Below are positions 47,350-58,930 of a stretch of 64,000 nt of DNA, in pieces. The notes below the pieces were generated by a model. It had not been told where the DNA came from. It was given only the letters and a program-made list of their open reading frames with translations, and did no database searches. How positions within the stretch are numbered: the stretch's first letter is position 1; the number at the start of each line of letters is the position of its first letter. Source of the stretch: Diphasiastrum complanatum (taxonomy: Eukaryota; Streptophyta; Lycopodiopsida; Lycopodiales; Lycopodiaceae); contig MU831920.1 of the NCBI GenBank assembly GCA_029204225.1, positions 32,895 through 96,894 of the forward strand. The letters run 5' to 3'. Position numbers and translations under genes: made by a program.

Positions 47350-47859
47350 AGGGTTCGCACGTGCGAAAGAACGTCCTGTCACACGTGTAGGAGTTGTACG
47401 GACAAATGCGCAAGCGACACATGTCACCCTGTCACATTACATGTGTGGAATTTGTACGATCGAATGCAAGAGCGACAAGTGTTTATGAGCAATCAAATGA
47501 ACACGCGACACGTGTTCAGGTGTCATTTCATACGTGTGCAGGTGTCATCTCACACGTGTCTGCGCCTGTTGTCGAATTGAAAGTAGAAACGTGTCTTAAG
47601 CCCGTTGACCACATGTGCAAAAATTAGTATAAATGGCATGGAAACCGAATGATTTTTTACCTTTTGCGTTCTCAAAATTCGCGACATATCGCTTTTGTGC
47701 ACGCTCATTGCTGTCCGTTTGCTTGCAACTATACCTACTCGCACACAAGTGCGATATTCTGTATCTGTCTGCCATACATATCCATCTTCTCTGCCATTTT
47801 GATAGTTAGTTTTGGTTCAGTTCTCCCGCGCGCACAAGTGCGATATTCACGCTACTGCC
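47350..47859 (+). promoter_or_regulatory. G-box cluster and TATA box upstream of the unknown two-exon gene
   Basis: Four CACGTG G-boxes (47358-47363, 47382-47387, 47509-47514, 47553-47558), plus related ACATGTG and TACGTGTG motifs, lie within 210 bp. A TATAAAT box follows at 47628-47634 and a ~200-bp leader containing CACAAGTGCGATATTC twice. Plant bZIP and bHLH factors bind G-boxes. The arrangement is that of a regulated polymerase II promoter pointing at the ATG at 47860. Confidence 0.6.
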
Positions 47860-49214
47860 ATGGCCTCTTCCTCATCATCCTCATGAGAATCAGGCTTGAG
47901 TTCATTTTTGAGTGAATTTGGGATTACTGAAAACCTAGACTACTTCCACAGTCTATTCAGGCCATATCTACATGTTTTTAGGACTGCACAACCAAATTCT
48001 GACGTATTTTATGAACATTATGTCAAATTCAGAGATATACTTAGCAAGCCTGTTTTCTCCATAGGTCCACTCCAGTACATGCATTATACTGATCTTGTTC
48101 ATTTCTTCCCAGCTTTTAGACATAGACTGGATAGAATGTTCACCAAATTGTTTGATCTTTTCAAAAGTAGTTCTATGTGTCCGTATTGCAACAAGAAATG
48201 CCGATTGGTTGAATATCAGAGTGGTTTCGTACTTTTTCTGTTAGTTCAGATCCCAGATGATGATGAAGGTCATGTTGTTGACCCTCCTTTTGCACCCTCC
48301 TCTGTTCAGTCAGCCATTAAGGATATCAGTTACTTTCTTATCGACACTCCTGATAAAGAAAGTGACTTCATTAATTTAAATACTGATGTTCTCCGAGATT
48401 CTTTCATTGGCCAAAATACATCTGATGATGAATCCAAATCTATGGAGGATTCTAAATGTCTTTTCAATTTGTCTGTATACTATATTAATGACGATGTATA
48501 TTTTACTACTGCTAATTTATGTAAATTTTTTGACTATCGTGAGGACGAGGTTCTATGTTTATTATCCGGCACAATTTTCGAATTCTCCGACTTTGTAGAT
48601 TTTGAAGCAGGTGACCTTGTTGTTGGTATTCATTTTGATGATGAGGAGGGTCTTATAACCGGTGAAGAATGTCTGAATAAGACTTTATCAAATATAGCTG
48701 AGGATGGGCGAGGCAGACCATCCGATGAAGAATTCACGACATTTCAATCCCAGATGGGCTTCCCTCGTCCATCATTAATGCATTTCACTGATGATTCCAC
48801 TTCAGTACGTGGTCATTATATTGATCATCCTGATCTGGTTGCTGCTAATGATGAAGAATGTGTAAGTGTTTAATCTTCCTTGCATTTGAATGTTTTCAAT
48901 CACTGAATGTGTTTTTGCTAACATATTTCCTATTGCAGGATGCTCTCATAATAGATGATTTTGCTGCGAGACGAGATGGTTTCAGACAACACGCATCCTC
49001 GTTCAAGAGGGACAATGGACTGGGCCACTATTTTCAGCATTTCTTGAAGAATGAGATCTGTATTGCTCATTCTAAGCTGAGCCCAGTCGGGGAGAGTCTT
49101 ATAATGGCAGTTAAAGCTTTATCATTTTATCTAGGAGGACATAAATTTGTTAAGACAAATAAGATCATTTTTGTCAAAAGATCTTTATGTTTTGAACATT
49201 TTAGGCTTTACTGA
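47860..49214 (+). pseudogene. Unrecognised two-exon gene inside Copia E (one early stop)
   Basis: ATG at 47860, then a Ser run. A TGA is codon 9 (47884-47886), after which the same frame is open for 325 codons to a good donor (GTAAGT, 48862). The intron runs to TTGCAG (48938), and exon 2 continues in phase 0 (DALIIDDFAARRDGFRQHAS) to TAA at 49212-49214. Text includes FGITENLDYFHSLFRPYLHV, a possible zinc pair MCPYCNKKCRL, and an acidic Asp/Glu/Ser-rich second half. There is no signal peptide or transmembrane segment. I do not recognise the family. It could be a host gene captured by the element, an element-specific extra ORF, or an unrelated nested insertion. If translation starts downstream of the stop, it may not be dead. 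A further open piece (49210-49362) may be another exon. Confidence 0.55.
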
Positions 49215-49365
49215 TGGGAATGTTCCTTTAAGGAGCTCCCATTATTCATTGTATTCCACTTATATTGAACTTAGTGGAAATAAGGATAATGCACATCTAT
49301 TAGATGCATACGCTAGCAGAGAATTTCTCCATGACAATACTACCACAGAATCTGATACTTAGTTC

Positions 49366-51115
49366 CGCAAACAACTATTCCCATTGAAGGTCCAAGCTCT
49401 TCTACTTCCGACGAACAACGAATGAACGGTGGGTCAGAAGATGATGATGTTGCAGTTCAGCAACTATAGTGTGATAGAAACGATCACCTTCCTCTATTAC
49501 CCAGAAGATCTTCAAGGACTAGCAAACCACCTAACCAGTATATCAACGAGTCTGTAGCCTATCTTGTTCAAGAACTGACGTCTGTCCAAGAGGCACTCAG
49601 TCAGCCTGACTCAGATCTCTGGAAAGAAGCTATGGATAAAGAGTATTCATCTCTTATCAAGAACCAAACATGGACGATTGTCGAATTACCTGCCAGTAGA
49701 TGATTGCAAATGGATTTTCAATGTCAAGTACAACGCAGATGGAAGCATCAACAGAAGAAAGGCACAACTAGTAGTCAGAGGTTTTTCTCAAGTATATGAC
49801 GTCAATTACACTGAGGCATTCAGTCCAGTAGTCAAGCATTCTTCTATTTGACTTTTGCTATCATTTGTCGCTGCAACAGATTTGGGAATACATCAAATGG
49901 ATGTACAGACAGCATATCTCAATGGAGTTATCGAAGAAGACATTTACATGGTGCAACCCGAAGGCTATATCGAGGGTAAACACAATCATGTGTGCAAACT
50001 CCATAAGGCACTTTATGGCTTGAAGCATGGTTTCAAAGGATCAATACTTTTGTTATTGATCACGGTTATACACCTAGCTCTTTAGATTCAAACGTTTACT
50101 TCAAAGCAGTGCAGCAATCTTTTATCATTATCACTTTGTACGTGGATGATACATTGCTTTTCAGCAACAGTACCGATTTGATAACAGAAGCCAAGACAAT
50201 GCTATCTTCCGAATTCGACATGACTGATCTGGACGAAGCTCATTTCTGCCTTGGTATACAAATCCACAGAGACAAAAAACAGAAGTTGATTTATATTACA
50301 CAACAGAGGTACATCTACAACATGATAGTCTGATATAATTTGATGACTTGCAAGTTAGCTCTCTCACCAATGGAACTAGGACTCAAATTGTCAAAGGACC
50401 AGAGTCCCCAAACAATTCATAAGAAGCAGCAAATGCGTGAGTATCCTTATGATTCTATTATAGGATCTCTTTTGACGCCATGATCTATACCAGCCCAGCA
50501 GACATAGCTTTTGCAGTCAGCTCTCTCAGTCAATTTATGACTAATCCTTGTATAACACATTGGAAGGCTCTTATCAGAGTTATGAGATATCTTCGAGCTA
50601 CTATAGACTTTTGCATTTGTTTGGAGCAATCGACAATGACAAACTCAATTTACTCAGTGGTTTCACAGATGCGAGTTGGGCAGGAGATGTAGACACTCGT
50701 AAATCTACTTCCTGATTTACATTCTTCCTCAATAATGGTCCAATTTTCTAGAACAGTCGCAACAATCTTCGATAGCTCTGTCTTCCACTGAATCAGAGTA
50801 TATTGCAGCCTCTCAAGCTACAAAGGAAGCAATTTGGTTGAGAAACTTACTGTCAAATATCGGTCTGAATCAATATGCTCTGATGACATTATTTTGTGAT
50901 AATCAAAGTGCCATTGCTTTATCAGCCAACCCTAGATTTCATTTAGAGTAAGCACATTGAGCTAAAGTATTATTTTGTCAAAAGCAAAGTTCTCAATGAA
51001 GAGGTCAGATTGCAGTATTGTAGAACACAAGATATGACAGTTGATATTTTTACCAAAGCATTAAGTTTGAAGATTCTGTGTAGAACTAAGTTTGAAGGTC
51101 AAGGCATTCAAGGAT
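49366..51115 (+). pseudogene. Copia E reverse transcriptase and RNase H (broken)
   Basis: The linker IPIEGPSSSTSDEQ is followed by RRSSRTSKPPNQYINESVAY and WKEAMDKEYSSLIKNQTWTI, the RT palm (FVAATDLGIHQMDVQTAYLN, EEDIYMVQPEGY, ALYGLKH), the catalytic box ITLYVDDTLLFSNS (intact YVDD, about 50135) and SSEFDMTDLDEAHFCLGIQI. RNase H (50740-50960) has ALSSTESEYIAASQATKEAI and FCDNQSAIALSANPRFH. At least six frame changes or stops. Confidence 0.9.
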
Positions 51116-51118
51116 TCA

Positions 51119-51131
51119 AATTAAGGGGGAG
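51119..51131 (+). promoter_or_regulatory. Polypurine tract of Copia E
   Basis: AATTAAGGGGGAG immediately before the 3' LTR; the plus-strand primer site for reverse transcription. Confidence 0.85.
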
Positions 51132-51730
51132 TGTTGGATTATTCTCCTTCTTACTCATCGAATAATCGGTTATAATCTTCATCCGTTGTTTATCCAGTTC
51201 TGCAAATTTTCCCGTGTCTTTACATAGTCTGCAGAATTACACGGAGTGTTACCACAGTGTCGCAGTTTTCGCCTGTCAGGAATCCCGTTGAAAAATGCAG
51301 TGTCGTCTTTTTCGCATTTTTCGCCTGACAGAAATCTTGTGCAAAATCACAGTGTCGCATTTTTCGCTTTTTCCAAAGAGCCTCAAATGTTAAGGAAATG
51401 ACTCTGGCAAAGTGTGGGACAACCCTAAATGAGATTTAAGGGCACCTTCTCCTTTTTCGTCTTTTTCACGAAAAACCCGACAGTATCGCCTGTGGCTGTT
51501 TTAGTTCATTTCTGCAGAGCTACAGTTTTGGTTCATTTATGCAGATAGAACATTTACGGCCAACTTCACCGCTTATCAGCAATCAATGACAAGGACCGGA
51601 TGGATGCTAGCGGATCACCAGCCAACTGGCGTCGCAATTGACGGCTTAATTTCCTAGTATAAATAGTTTTTTATATTCATACAGTTTCAATTCATTGAAA
51701 ATCAGAATTATCAGAAGCATTTGAATAGTT

Positions 51731-51802
<72 letters not shown>

Positions 51803-52328
51803 AGCCTGTGAGCTTGACCACTCCTGAGCATTCTAGCTCACTTCTTAGAGTTGTTTTAGAGATTGCTATTGCGCTACTGCTTATTAGCATTGCACATTAA
51901 TTCAGACTTTCATTTTAGCCACTCAGAGATAGCATAGAGTACGCAGCTTCGATCCGCAACTTATTGTACTCATTTACTTCTGTTTCATTTTGAATCAATA
52001 CTATTCTTTATTGCATTCAACTTCGTCTCAGAATGTATGCGTTTTCTGGAATTTTTTGCGACTAATTATTTGTCTAATAATTTTCGATGCTTAATTGTTT
52101 GGCTACGTAATCACTGTAGTACTGGCGATTTCAAAGTTAGTTACTGTAAGATCAAACATGATTTCTATCACTATTGTTTTGTTTGAAATTGATAGGCATA
52201 GCCATGCATTGGAAAGATGAAGATAGTTTATTTTGCCATGCACGAAAGGTTTTCTTTCTAGACACACGAATTATTTCCATTCGTTTCTTTTCGAGCTAGA
52301 CCTATCTTCTGCACACCACTTTCCGACA
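51132..52328 (+). repeat. 3' LTR of Copia E (1197 bp)
   Basis: Matches 42416-43626 along its length. It includes its own (CT)n tract (51733-51799), longer than the one in the 5' LTR. Ends TTTCCGACA. Confidence 0.93.
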
Positions 52329-53110
52329 TGTAGGAGCGCCTTTCCATGCTCACTCAGTGGTTCACATTGAAAGGTGGCGTAAATCAGAAGCATTGGTGAG
52401 CGGGTTCGCATAGAACTCATAAATCGGGTGCTGGAGAGAACAGGTGAGTCCGTTCAACTTGGAAATGGTGATGCGGAGCTCGGGTGAAAAAGCATCCTTT
52501 TTTCTTTGGCGGGGGGTCTATGGAACAGTTGTTTCACTTGTGGATCCACCGTGCAAATCGATCTGATGTAGATTAACTCTTCATCAATTTCAACATTAAA
52601 CAAAGGCAATAAGAGCTCATTCTTCAAAGGACAGTCTTTTATTGATCACAAGCCTTTGGCGCATCTGTCTCTAATATTCACAACATGTAGGCACCCCAAA
52701 AAGATGGAGTTGCAAATTGGATTATTGGCATCTTGGAATAATCATCCATAGGTACACCCAATAAAAGCTTTTTATGTCTATTCTTCAATCCAAAACTATT
52801 TCAACAATGTGTAGATTTATTACTAGAATTGGAGACTACTTCAACTCCTCCATTCATGATTACTAATTTCAGGTTGAGACTCATTGCCATTCCATCAATG
52901 GGCAATGATCAAAGAAGAATTGGCTTGCCAAGTTGCACTATGGATAATGTGTTGTATTCTTTATGTGAACGAATAGTTATAGTCATAGCGGGCTCAGATG
53001 TCCACTCAAGTCATAGCGGCCTCAGATGTCCACTCTAGATTGACCATAAGCTATTAGATTGGTTGTGATCAATTATCTCCCATAATTAATAACCACAATG
53101 CTTATGAATG
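52329..53110. other. No gene recognised
   Basis: Mixed non-coding DNA. Two copies of AGCGG(G/C)CTCAGATGTCCACTC lie at about 52987-53033. A short plus-strand frame (52829-53038) has no motif. Confidence 0.4.
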
Positions 53111-53119
53111 TTAGAATCT

Positions 53120-53425
53120 CATGGTTAGAGTGACATTCCACCAAAGGTACAAATGTTAATGTTTATTGATGGGCTACCAAAAAATTACCAAGTGAATGTT
53201 TGTAAGAACCATCCAAAAACCCTAGAAGATGCTATTAGGGCTACAAAGTATTTTGATGACACACCTAAGCCATCTAGGAGTCACCAGCCTAATGAGCCAA
53301 AGAAAGGTTTTCAATTCAAGAGGAAGGATAGGGAAGCTGTTAATGAAACACATCCCAATTCCAACAATCCTAAAAAAACCAAGAAAAACCTTAAAAACCA
53401 TCAGGGTGGCAAAGGTTAGCTATTG
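53120..53425 (+). pseudogene. Ty3/Gypsy gag C-terminal fragment
   Basis: Reads MFIDGLPKNYQVNVCKNHPK, then TLEDAIRATKYFDD and a Lys/Pro-rich tail, the end of a plant Ty3 gag before its zinc knuckle. No other part of the element is nearby. Confidence 0.72.
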
Positions 53426-53923
53426 CTAGTTATCTACATTCACTGTTGACTTTCAATCTCATCACTTTAGATTCAATGTTTGTAAATGGTTTGGATTTTA
53501 AAGTTTTTGGAGCGCCATGACCCAAAAGAAATTGGCTTGCAAATATATGTTTAGATTTAAAATTAAAAAATCAGGAAAGGATCCTTTCAAAGAAGAAGAA
53601 AAAAATTGAACACTTTTACATCTTGAACATATGGAATGTTAAAAGGTTTAGAATGGCTATATGTGTTTTGCACAATGCAAGGGTTTCAAGATTACTTCCA
53701 AGCACCAAAGGCAAAATGTAGCAACAAGATTTTGGTACACAATGCAAAAAAATTGTGATGATTTTTTGCTCTTTTGATTCAATGTCGTATCTTGTAAGAT
53801 AAACAAGCAATTTTTTTGCGTAATAAACTACCAAAAAAATCATATCAAGGAAGTCGTGCAACTTAATACGAGAGCAAAATGAGTGTGAAAGGGTTTTGAC
53901 TAGAGGCAAATTAGGTCAAAGTG

Positions 53924-53926
<3 letters not shown>
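53426..53926. other. No gene seen
   Basis: AT-rich non-coding DNA. Confidence 0.4.
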
Positions 53927-54010
<84 letters not shown>

Positions 54011-54024
54011 GCATATATATATAT
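53927..54024. repeat. Compound microsatellite (TC)27(AC)14(TA)n
   Basis: TC tract 53927-53980, AC tract 53981-54008, then a short (TA)n at 54013-54024. Confidence 0.97.
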
Positions 54025-56479
54025 ACATATGAATTTGGTGAGAGATCTTATATCCAAGATTTTAAAGATAAGGTCTTCAGCATATACAAGCAGATTGGCA
54101 AAATTTCGAAGGGTTGCATACATCTTTGCACAAAATATGCACCTACTCTAGAGCAATGAAAGTGATTAGGGATGTTATAGCATTTGGTCTGCACCAGCCA
54201 TAAAAAAGCTGATGGTGTAAGATTTCTTGGTTGAACTCCATAAGGTTCAAGATTGCAAGTCTCTTTTGTCATGTCAGTTAATGTTCGTCCCCATAATAGA
54301 ACGGTGTATCACATAAAGGGGCAGCTTTTAGAAGGCAACAGTAGTTCTGTTTCAAATCATTTTTGCATGCGAATCAGAAACCAATGCTCTAGAAACACTT
54401 TTTTTGATCATTGTCCTATTTCTTACGCCGTTTTGACAAAAATACTAATAATAAATGTGCACAACCAATAGCATTCAAGTTCTCACATAGTATCTGGCAT
54501 ACTAGAATAAACCTAAGCTGATAAAATCATTTTAAACATAGCATTACTTCTCCATAAGAAATATACTCCAACACTCAATGCTGAAAATAAAAAATTAAGG
54601 GACTGCAATATCCTATTCAGATACCAGATCAGTTGCAAAATTAGAGGATAGGGTAGAACATGTGACAATATAATATTTATAGAGTTTGAAAGATACACTG
54701 GTAATCATTCTTCCTTCAATTCTGTTCTTGAGCTAGCAATGAAGGAACAGAAATACCTCTTGAAAATCTCAAGCTAAACAACTACCAAATTTTCACCTCT
54801 GAACTTTTAAAGATCTACATGACTACCAAGTGCAAGAAGTCCTATAAGAAATGTAATCCCAAGCTTATAGAAATCCCTTTGATGTAAACCGATGCTGTTG
54901 AGGATTAACTCCATCATGATTGCATGGATTTCTCCAAATGCTGAAGATGAATCCTAGAACCATTGCTTTTTTTTCTGCAAAAGAATGTTATCAGAGTCCC
55001 TCTACAATTAGGAGAATACAAACATCCTGTGTTTCACAGGCAACAACCACAAGGAAGTAGGCTTTAAGAGCTCTTACATAATCCTCTTGCAATACTCCCA
55101 GAGTGTTCTTTGACAGCTCCCTGAAAGTTCCCTTTTTAAGAACTTACGTTAGTCCAGCATACCAAAGAAAGAACTAGGTAGCCTCCTAGATGCATGTCTG
55201 TTTTACGTGTGCAAACCTCAAAACAAATACACGATAATCTTTGAAATTCTCTCCAGTAATGCTTAAAAATACATATTGATATGAATCTAGAAAATAGCAC
55301 ATGCATCAGCAATTTTTCAGGTGAAATCTAATTTTAGGAAAAAGGACCTAAGAGACATGCGTGGCTTTTCAAGGCATTGGGCCCTTGTTGCCAAAAGTAA
55401 AGCACATACTTGTCATTATGGAGAATGGTGCACCTCCTTAGGAGGAGCCCAGGCCTTCTTATCCCATAATGATTCCCTTAAAATTCTTTCTCCCACTCTG
55501 CTATATAAGTACTAAGCAGGACGTGCGGGAGGGAAACACAATGTTTTACTGGTTATTGCACAGGAGAGCTAGGTGAGAGTGCTCTGGAGGAAAGGAAGGT
55601 TGTGCGACCCATCTCCATTGACTTACTTGTGAGGACGAAGTCACAGTTTTGCTAGATTGGAGAGAGAGTGCCAAAAGGGCACTGGTTATAAGAGTATCTA
55701 GTCTGTTTGTCTTCAATCTCTCTTTTGTGGTTGAAATTCATGATCTTTGGCTAAGATCTCTCTCTAGCATGGTGATTGCAAGTTTGCAGATAACACATGC
55801 GGATCATGCTATCTAAGGGCAATTTCACACACGAGGGTGTCCACTAGTGATGATGAGTCACACTTACCCCCCTTCATAGGCCCCATCTTTTCATCTGTCT
55901 TCACTTAGAATTCACACACAAACATGCACAGCTCTCCTCTATCCTATAGCAACCTACATGATGTTCTTCCATCTAAAAAAAATCAAACCTGAACATTTCC
56001 TGAAAAATAGAGGCCCTACTATAGAGGAGATGCAGGGGGTGATGCCCTAGGCATGCGTGTGAAAACACCGTAAGAGTAAATCAAGTCCGAATTATCCTCA
56101 TTACCCACTTGGCAGCTTGGTTCTCTTGCATGTGTAAATATTTGTGTCTATCTTGAAGATTAGATCCAGAGGATTCTCTTCCTCTTCAGATCAGAATTCT
56201 CCTTGTTGTCACTGAAGTGGCCAATCATGTGCTTTGGCAATAATACTTTCTCTTACTCCTTGCCTAGGAAACTGTGCACTACGATCGTATATTGCAGATT
56301 CTTGCTAGTAATGATGCTTTCCTGTATGCTTGCAGTGACCAGTCAATACATTGTGATAGCAGCTCTCGATCATTTTTATAATTGTAGGATGAGGCTTGCT
56401 CGACAATAATCGTCTACCTAACTAACAAGTCGATCATTTTATTCTATGACAAAACTGATCAGTAGTGAGTCAAGTTAGT
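54025..56479. other. No gene recognised
   Basis: Non-coding on both strands as far as can be read. A CTATATAAG box at about 55500 followed by a GA/GC-mixed leader-like stretch (55500-55700) could be a promoter or LTR start, but no coding frame or repeat partner supports it. Confidence 0.4.
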
Positions 56480-57700
56480 AAGTACAGGTTCCTGTAAGCT
56501 CCATTTGGATGGCACCTTCCGCAGGCTGGAATAATTCATTCTAGTTTGTACTTTATGTGATCTGCTGACTTCTATTCTGTTTTATGCCAATGATGTGGTA
56601 TTCATGTCGAGGTCCAGAGATGGATCACAGAGAAACCTGGGAATATTATGTCCTTTTTGTTCACGTTGGGGATTGATGCTTAATATTGTGCAGACCAAAG
56701 TTATGGTCTTCAATACCTCCCATGCATTCATGTAATGACAGGAGCTTTCATGAGATGGTCACCCCTTGGAGGTAGTCTCTTCATATACGTACCTCCAATT
56801 TTCAATATGAGACAGATAGCCCCAAGTTAAGGAGGGACATGTGTCTCTAATTCAGCTGGAGAGGTTCTGTTTCAAACAGTACATTCGTGATGCTCCGAGT
56901 AAGTGTCACCTTTTTCGTACCATGGTCCATCCGAGAGCCATGTATGCAGCTGAGACGAAGTACACTTCTCACTTCCTTACAGTGGGCCAATATATCCCAT
57001 CTATAGCACTATGCTGAGCGAAACCCTACGTGCCACATTAGATTATATTGGTGGAGTTTGCAGTTTCCCCACTTCAAGTTCAGGCACTTTTTCAGCTCAT
57101 CATTTTTCTTTAGAGACTGACACAGATGGATAGCAATGAAACCAAAAATCTCCACACGGCCTTATTGTCATCATGGACATTGCATAGTTGGCATTTCCAT
57201 CTCGTGGTATTCCCAGAAAATACATCTACTTGACTCTCTTGGTATCTCTTTATCATCACTTCCAGAGGGCACACACCACTATATTCATTAGTTTATATAC
57301 GCGTCGTATGTGCATAGAGTTTGGGATGGACAGCTTAGGGTGAAACCCCTCTACTATCAATCTTGCTTTATGAAGCTTAATTGTGTGGGTTCTCCTATTC
57401 GCCCTAGATACCTAGATACAGGATTATCACATGAATTGATTTTACACTCAGACAATTCAGAATCTCATCACACCAGCTACATATTGAGACGGGAGATTTC
57501 ATAGCATATCCGAAAGGACAAGATCTGTCAAATTTGTTCACTTAAGGAAATTGAGAATGAGGACCATCTGTTCTTCAGATGCCAAACATACTACGAGATC
57601 GGGGGACTATTGTGCGTACCGAGATACACCCATGGCACTTCATTCTCTGATTACATATGAGGACGCTTACTATGTGTAGCCTTGATGATACAAGAGATGA
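56480..57700 (+). pseudogene. LINE-type non-LTR retrotransposon fragment (RT C-terminus and zf-RVT)
   Basis: Near 56575-56730 the plus strand reads ILFYANDVVFMSRSRDGSQR, CSRWGLMLNIVQTKVMVFN, the plant LINE RT palm. The catalytic box is Y-A-N-D instead of Y-A-D-D. Later, 56890-56990 has KCHLFRTMVHPRAMYAAET, and 57505-57605 has KICQICSLKEIENEDHLFFR C, the zinc-binding zf-RVT tail (C-x2-C...H...C). Many frame changes; no endonuclease part is visible. Long dead. Confidence 0.75.
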
Positions 57701-58049
57701 TGTCTCTAAGATGAGATCTATCTGAGGGCCAGGCTTTTACACACCACCAAATGAGTATCACAAAGTTTTTAACTAGATGCAGGCAGAGACCTAATTCAAA
57801 GAACAAATCAGAGGATATGACAGATATTCATGTGAGAGACAAACATCGCGCCAATCATCAATGCATTGGACCTAGTCATATCTCCAGCTTGGAGCAGAGC
57901 AAATGACAGACACAGCAGCAGCAGCAGCAACATCATAGGCCTCGTGCTCAGCCTCGACATATACCTTGGCAGGAAAGATCCAGAGATGTGGACACCACCA
58001 TCACATCTATCACATCCCTTTTCAGGAGGGTTTACAGATAATGATGAAT

Positions 58050-58051
<2 letters not shown>
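57701..58051. other. No gene seen
   Basis: Includes a short (CAG)6-like run at about 57910-57930. Ends at the first (TA)n tract. Confidence 0.4.
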
Positions 58052-58094
<43 letters not shown>

Positions 58095-58097
58095 TAT
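58052..58097. repeat. (TA)n tract 1, left flank of the hAT cluster
   Basis: About 46 bp of TA with one CA interruption, ending TATATATCATAG, the inward end of the first hAT-type unit. Confidence 0.95.
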
Positions 58098-58305
58098 CAT
58101 AGTGTCGGTACCATAACAGTGGTACCGCCGGTACGGTACCACCTTGGGATCCGCGGTACCAAGACGCACCATAATATAAAAAAAACAAAAAAATTCCCGT
58201 GTTATTTTCGCAAAAAAAAAAAAAATTCTTTTTTTTGGTACCGCCGACCGATATGGTACCGTGGTACCATATATGGTCCCGCGGCACCGGGATCCGCGGG
58301 ACCTA

Positions 58306-58307
<2 letters not shown>
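58094..58307. mobile_element. hAT-type MITE (about 210 bp) between (TA)n tracts
   Basis: Left end TCATAGTGTCGGTACC, right end (complement) TCATAGGTCCCGCGGATCC. Both ends carry GGTACC/GGATCCGCGG palindromic repeats around an A/T-rich core without coding capacity. (TA)n on both sides is consistent with an 8-bp TATATATA target duplication. Confidence 0.75.

Positions 58308-58345
<38 letters not shown>
58308..58345. repeat. (TA)n tract 2
   Basis: About 38 bp of pure TA between two hAT-type units. Confidence 0.95.
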
Positions 58346-58348
<3 letters not shown>

Positions 58349-58566
58349 TGGCACGTGGTACCGCGGTACCATAATGGTGGTACCGCGGTTATGGTGTCGC
58401 CCTCAAACCAGAGGTACCAGGGCGGCACCACAAAAATAATATTTTTAATTATTTTTTTTTTAATAAAAAACCCTTTTAACAGGCTAATACAGGGTAAAAA
58501 ATTCAGGACAAAAGAGGGTTAGGGTTTAGAAAAAAGATGTTACTATACAGGGGACTGTACTGGGGG

Positions 58567-58765
58567 CACTGTGGGAGAGCAGACCTGGTGGTCAATGGGA
58601 GTGCAGCATGTGGGGGGCCAACAAATCCGGACAGGTACACCGTCACATGGGCACTGTGGGGGAGCAGACCATGGACCCAATCGGAGTGCAACATGTGGGG
58701 GAGCAATACATGGGGCAGGTACACCGTCACATGGGCACTGTGGAGGAGCAGACCATGGACCCAAT
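58567..58765. repeat. ~85-bp tandem repeat, 2.4 units
   Basis: CACTGTGG starts at 58567, 58652 and 58736. Units contain GAGCAGACC, GGAGTGCA(A/G)CATGTGGGG and CAGGTACACCGTCACATGGG. Confidence 0.9.
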
Positions 58766-58779
58766 CGAATTGATCTCTC

Positions 58780-58930
58780 TCCTTGCCCATCGCCCTACTG
58801 TGGCAACAAACTCGGCCAGGTTATATCGACAGCGCACGATCTTTGCACCGGACTTGTTGGACTTGTCGGAAACCCGCCTGACAATGTCCACCTTGTCCCA
58901 CAGATCGGCAATGTTGGAATGCACCATCTC
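58780..58930 (-). pseudogene. Remnant hAT transposase N-terminus (BED region)
   Basis: Minus-strand text MVHSNIADLWDKVDIVRRVS, then KIVRCRYNLAEFVATVGRWA, a diverged copy of the first 45 residues encoded at 59743 (MVQSDLSGLWDEVDIVRRVA). The second zinc Cys is Asn, and the text leaves homology before the BED His. Confidence 0.85.

Larger units (their letters stand above)
42416..52328 (+). mobile_element. Ty1/Copia retrotransposon E with both LTRs and a large internal foreign segment
   Basis: 5' LTR 42416-43626, PBS 43627-43638 (TAGTATCAGAGC, one base off the initiator tRNA-Met PBS), gag from about 43834, protease/GAG-pre-integrase to 44683, RT-RNase H 49450-51115, PPT AATTAAGGGGGAG (51119-51131), 3' LTR 51132-52328. 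Between 44683 and about 49365 the integrase is missing and about 4.7 kb of unrelated DNA is present. LTRs are roughly 92-93% alike by eye, so the insertion is not recent. Flanking pentamers (GGTGG and TGTAG) do not form a clean target duplication. Confidence 0.9.

Noticed and set aside
42411-52333. Target site duplication around Copia E
   Set aside because: The flanking pentamers GGTGG and TGTAG match at only three of five positions.
54025-56479. Promoter and gene around the CTATATAAG box at about 55500
   Set aside because: No downstream frame with recognisable protein features. A TATA-like box alone is not enough.
57808-58522. Ile-Tyr-rich open frames near 58.0-58.5 kb and 59.2-59.7 kb
   Set aside because: They read through (TA)n tracts and GGTACC palindromes of the hAT ends and contain no domain.
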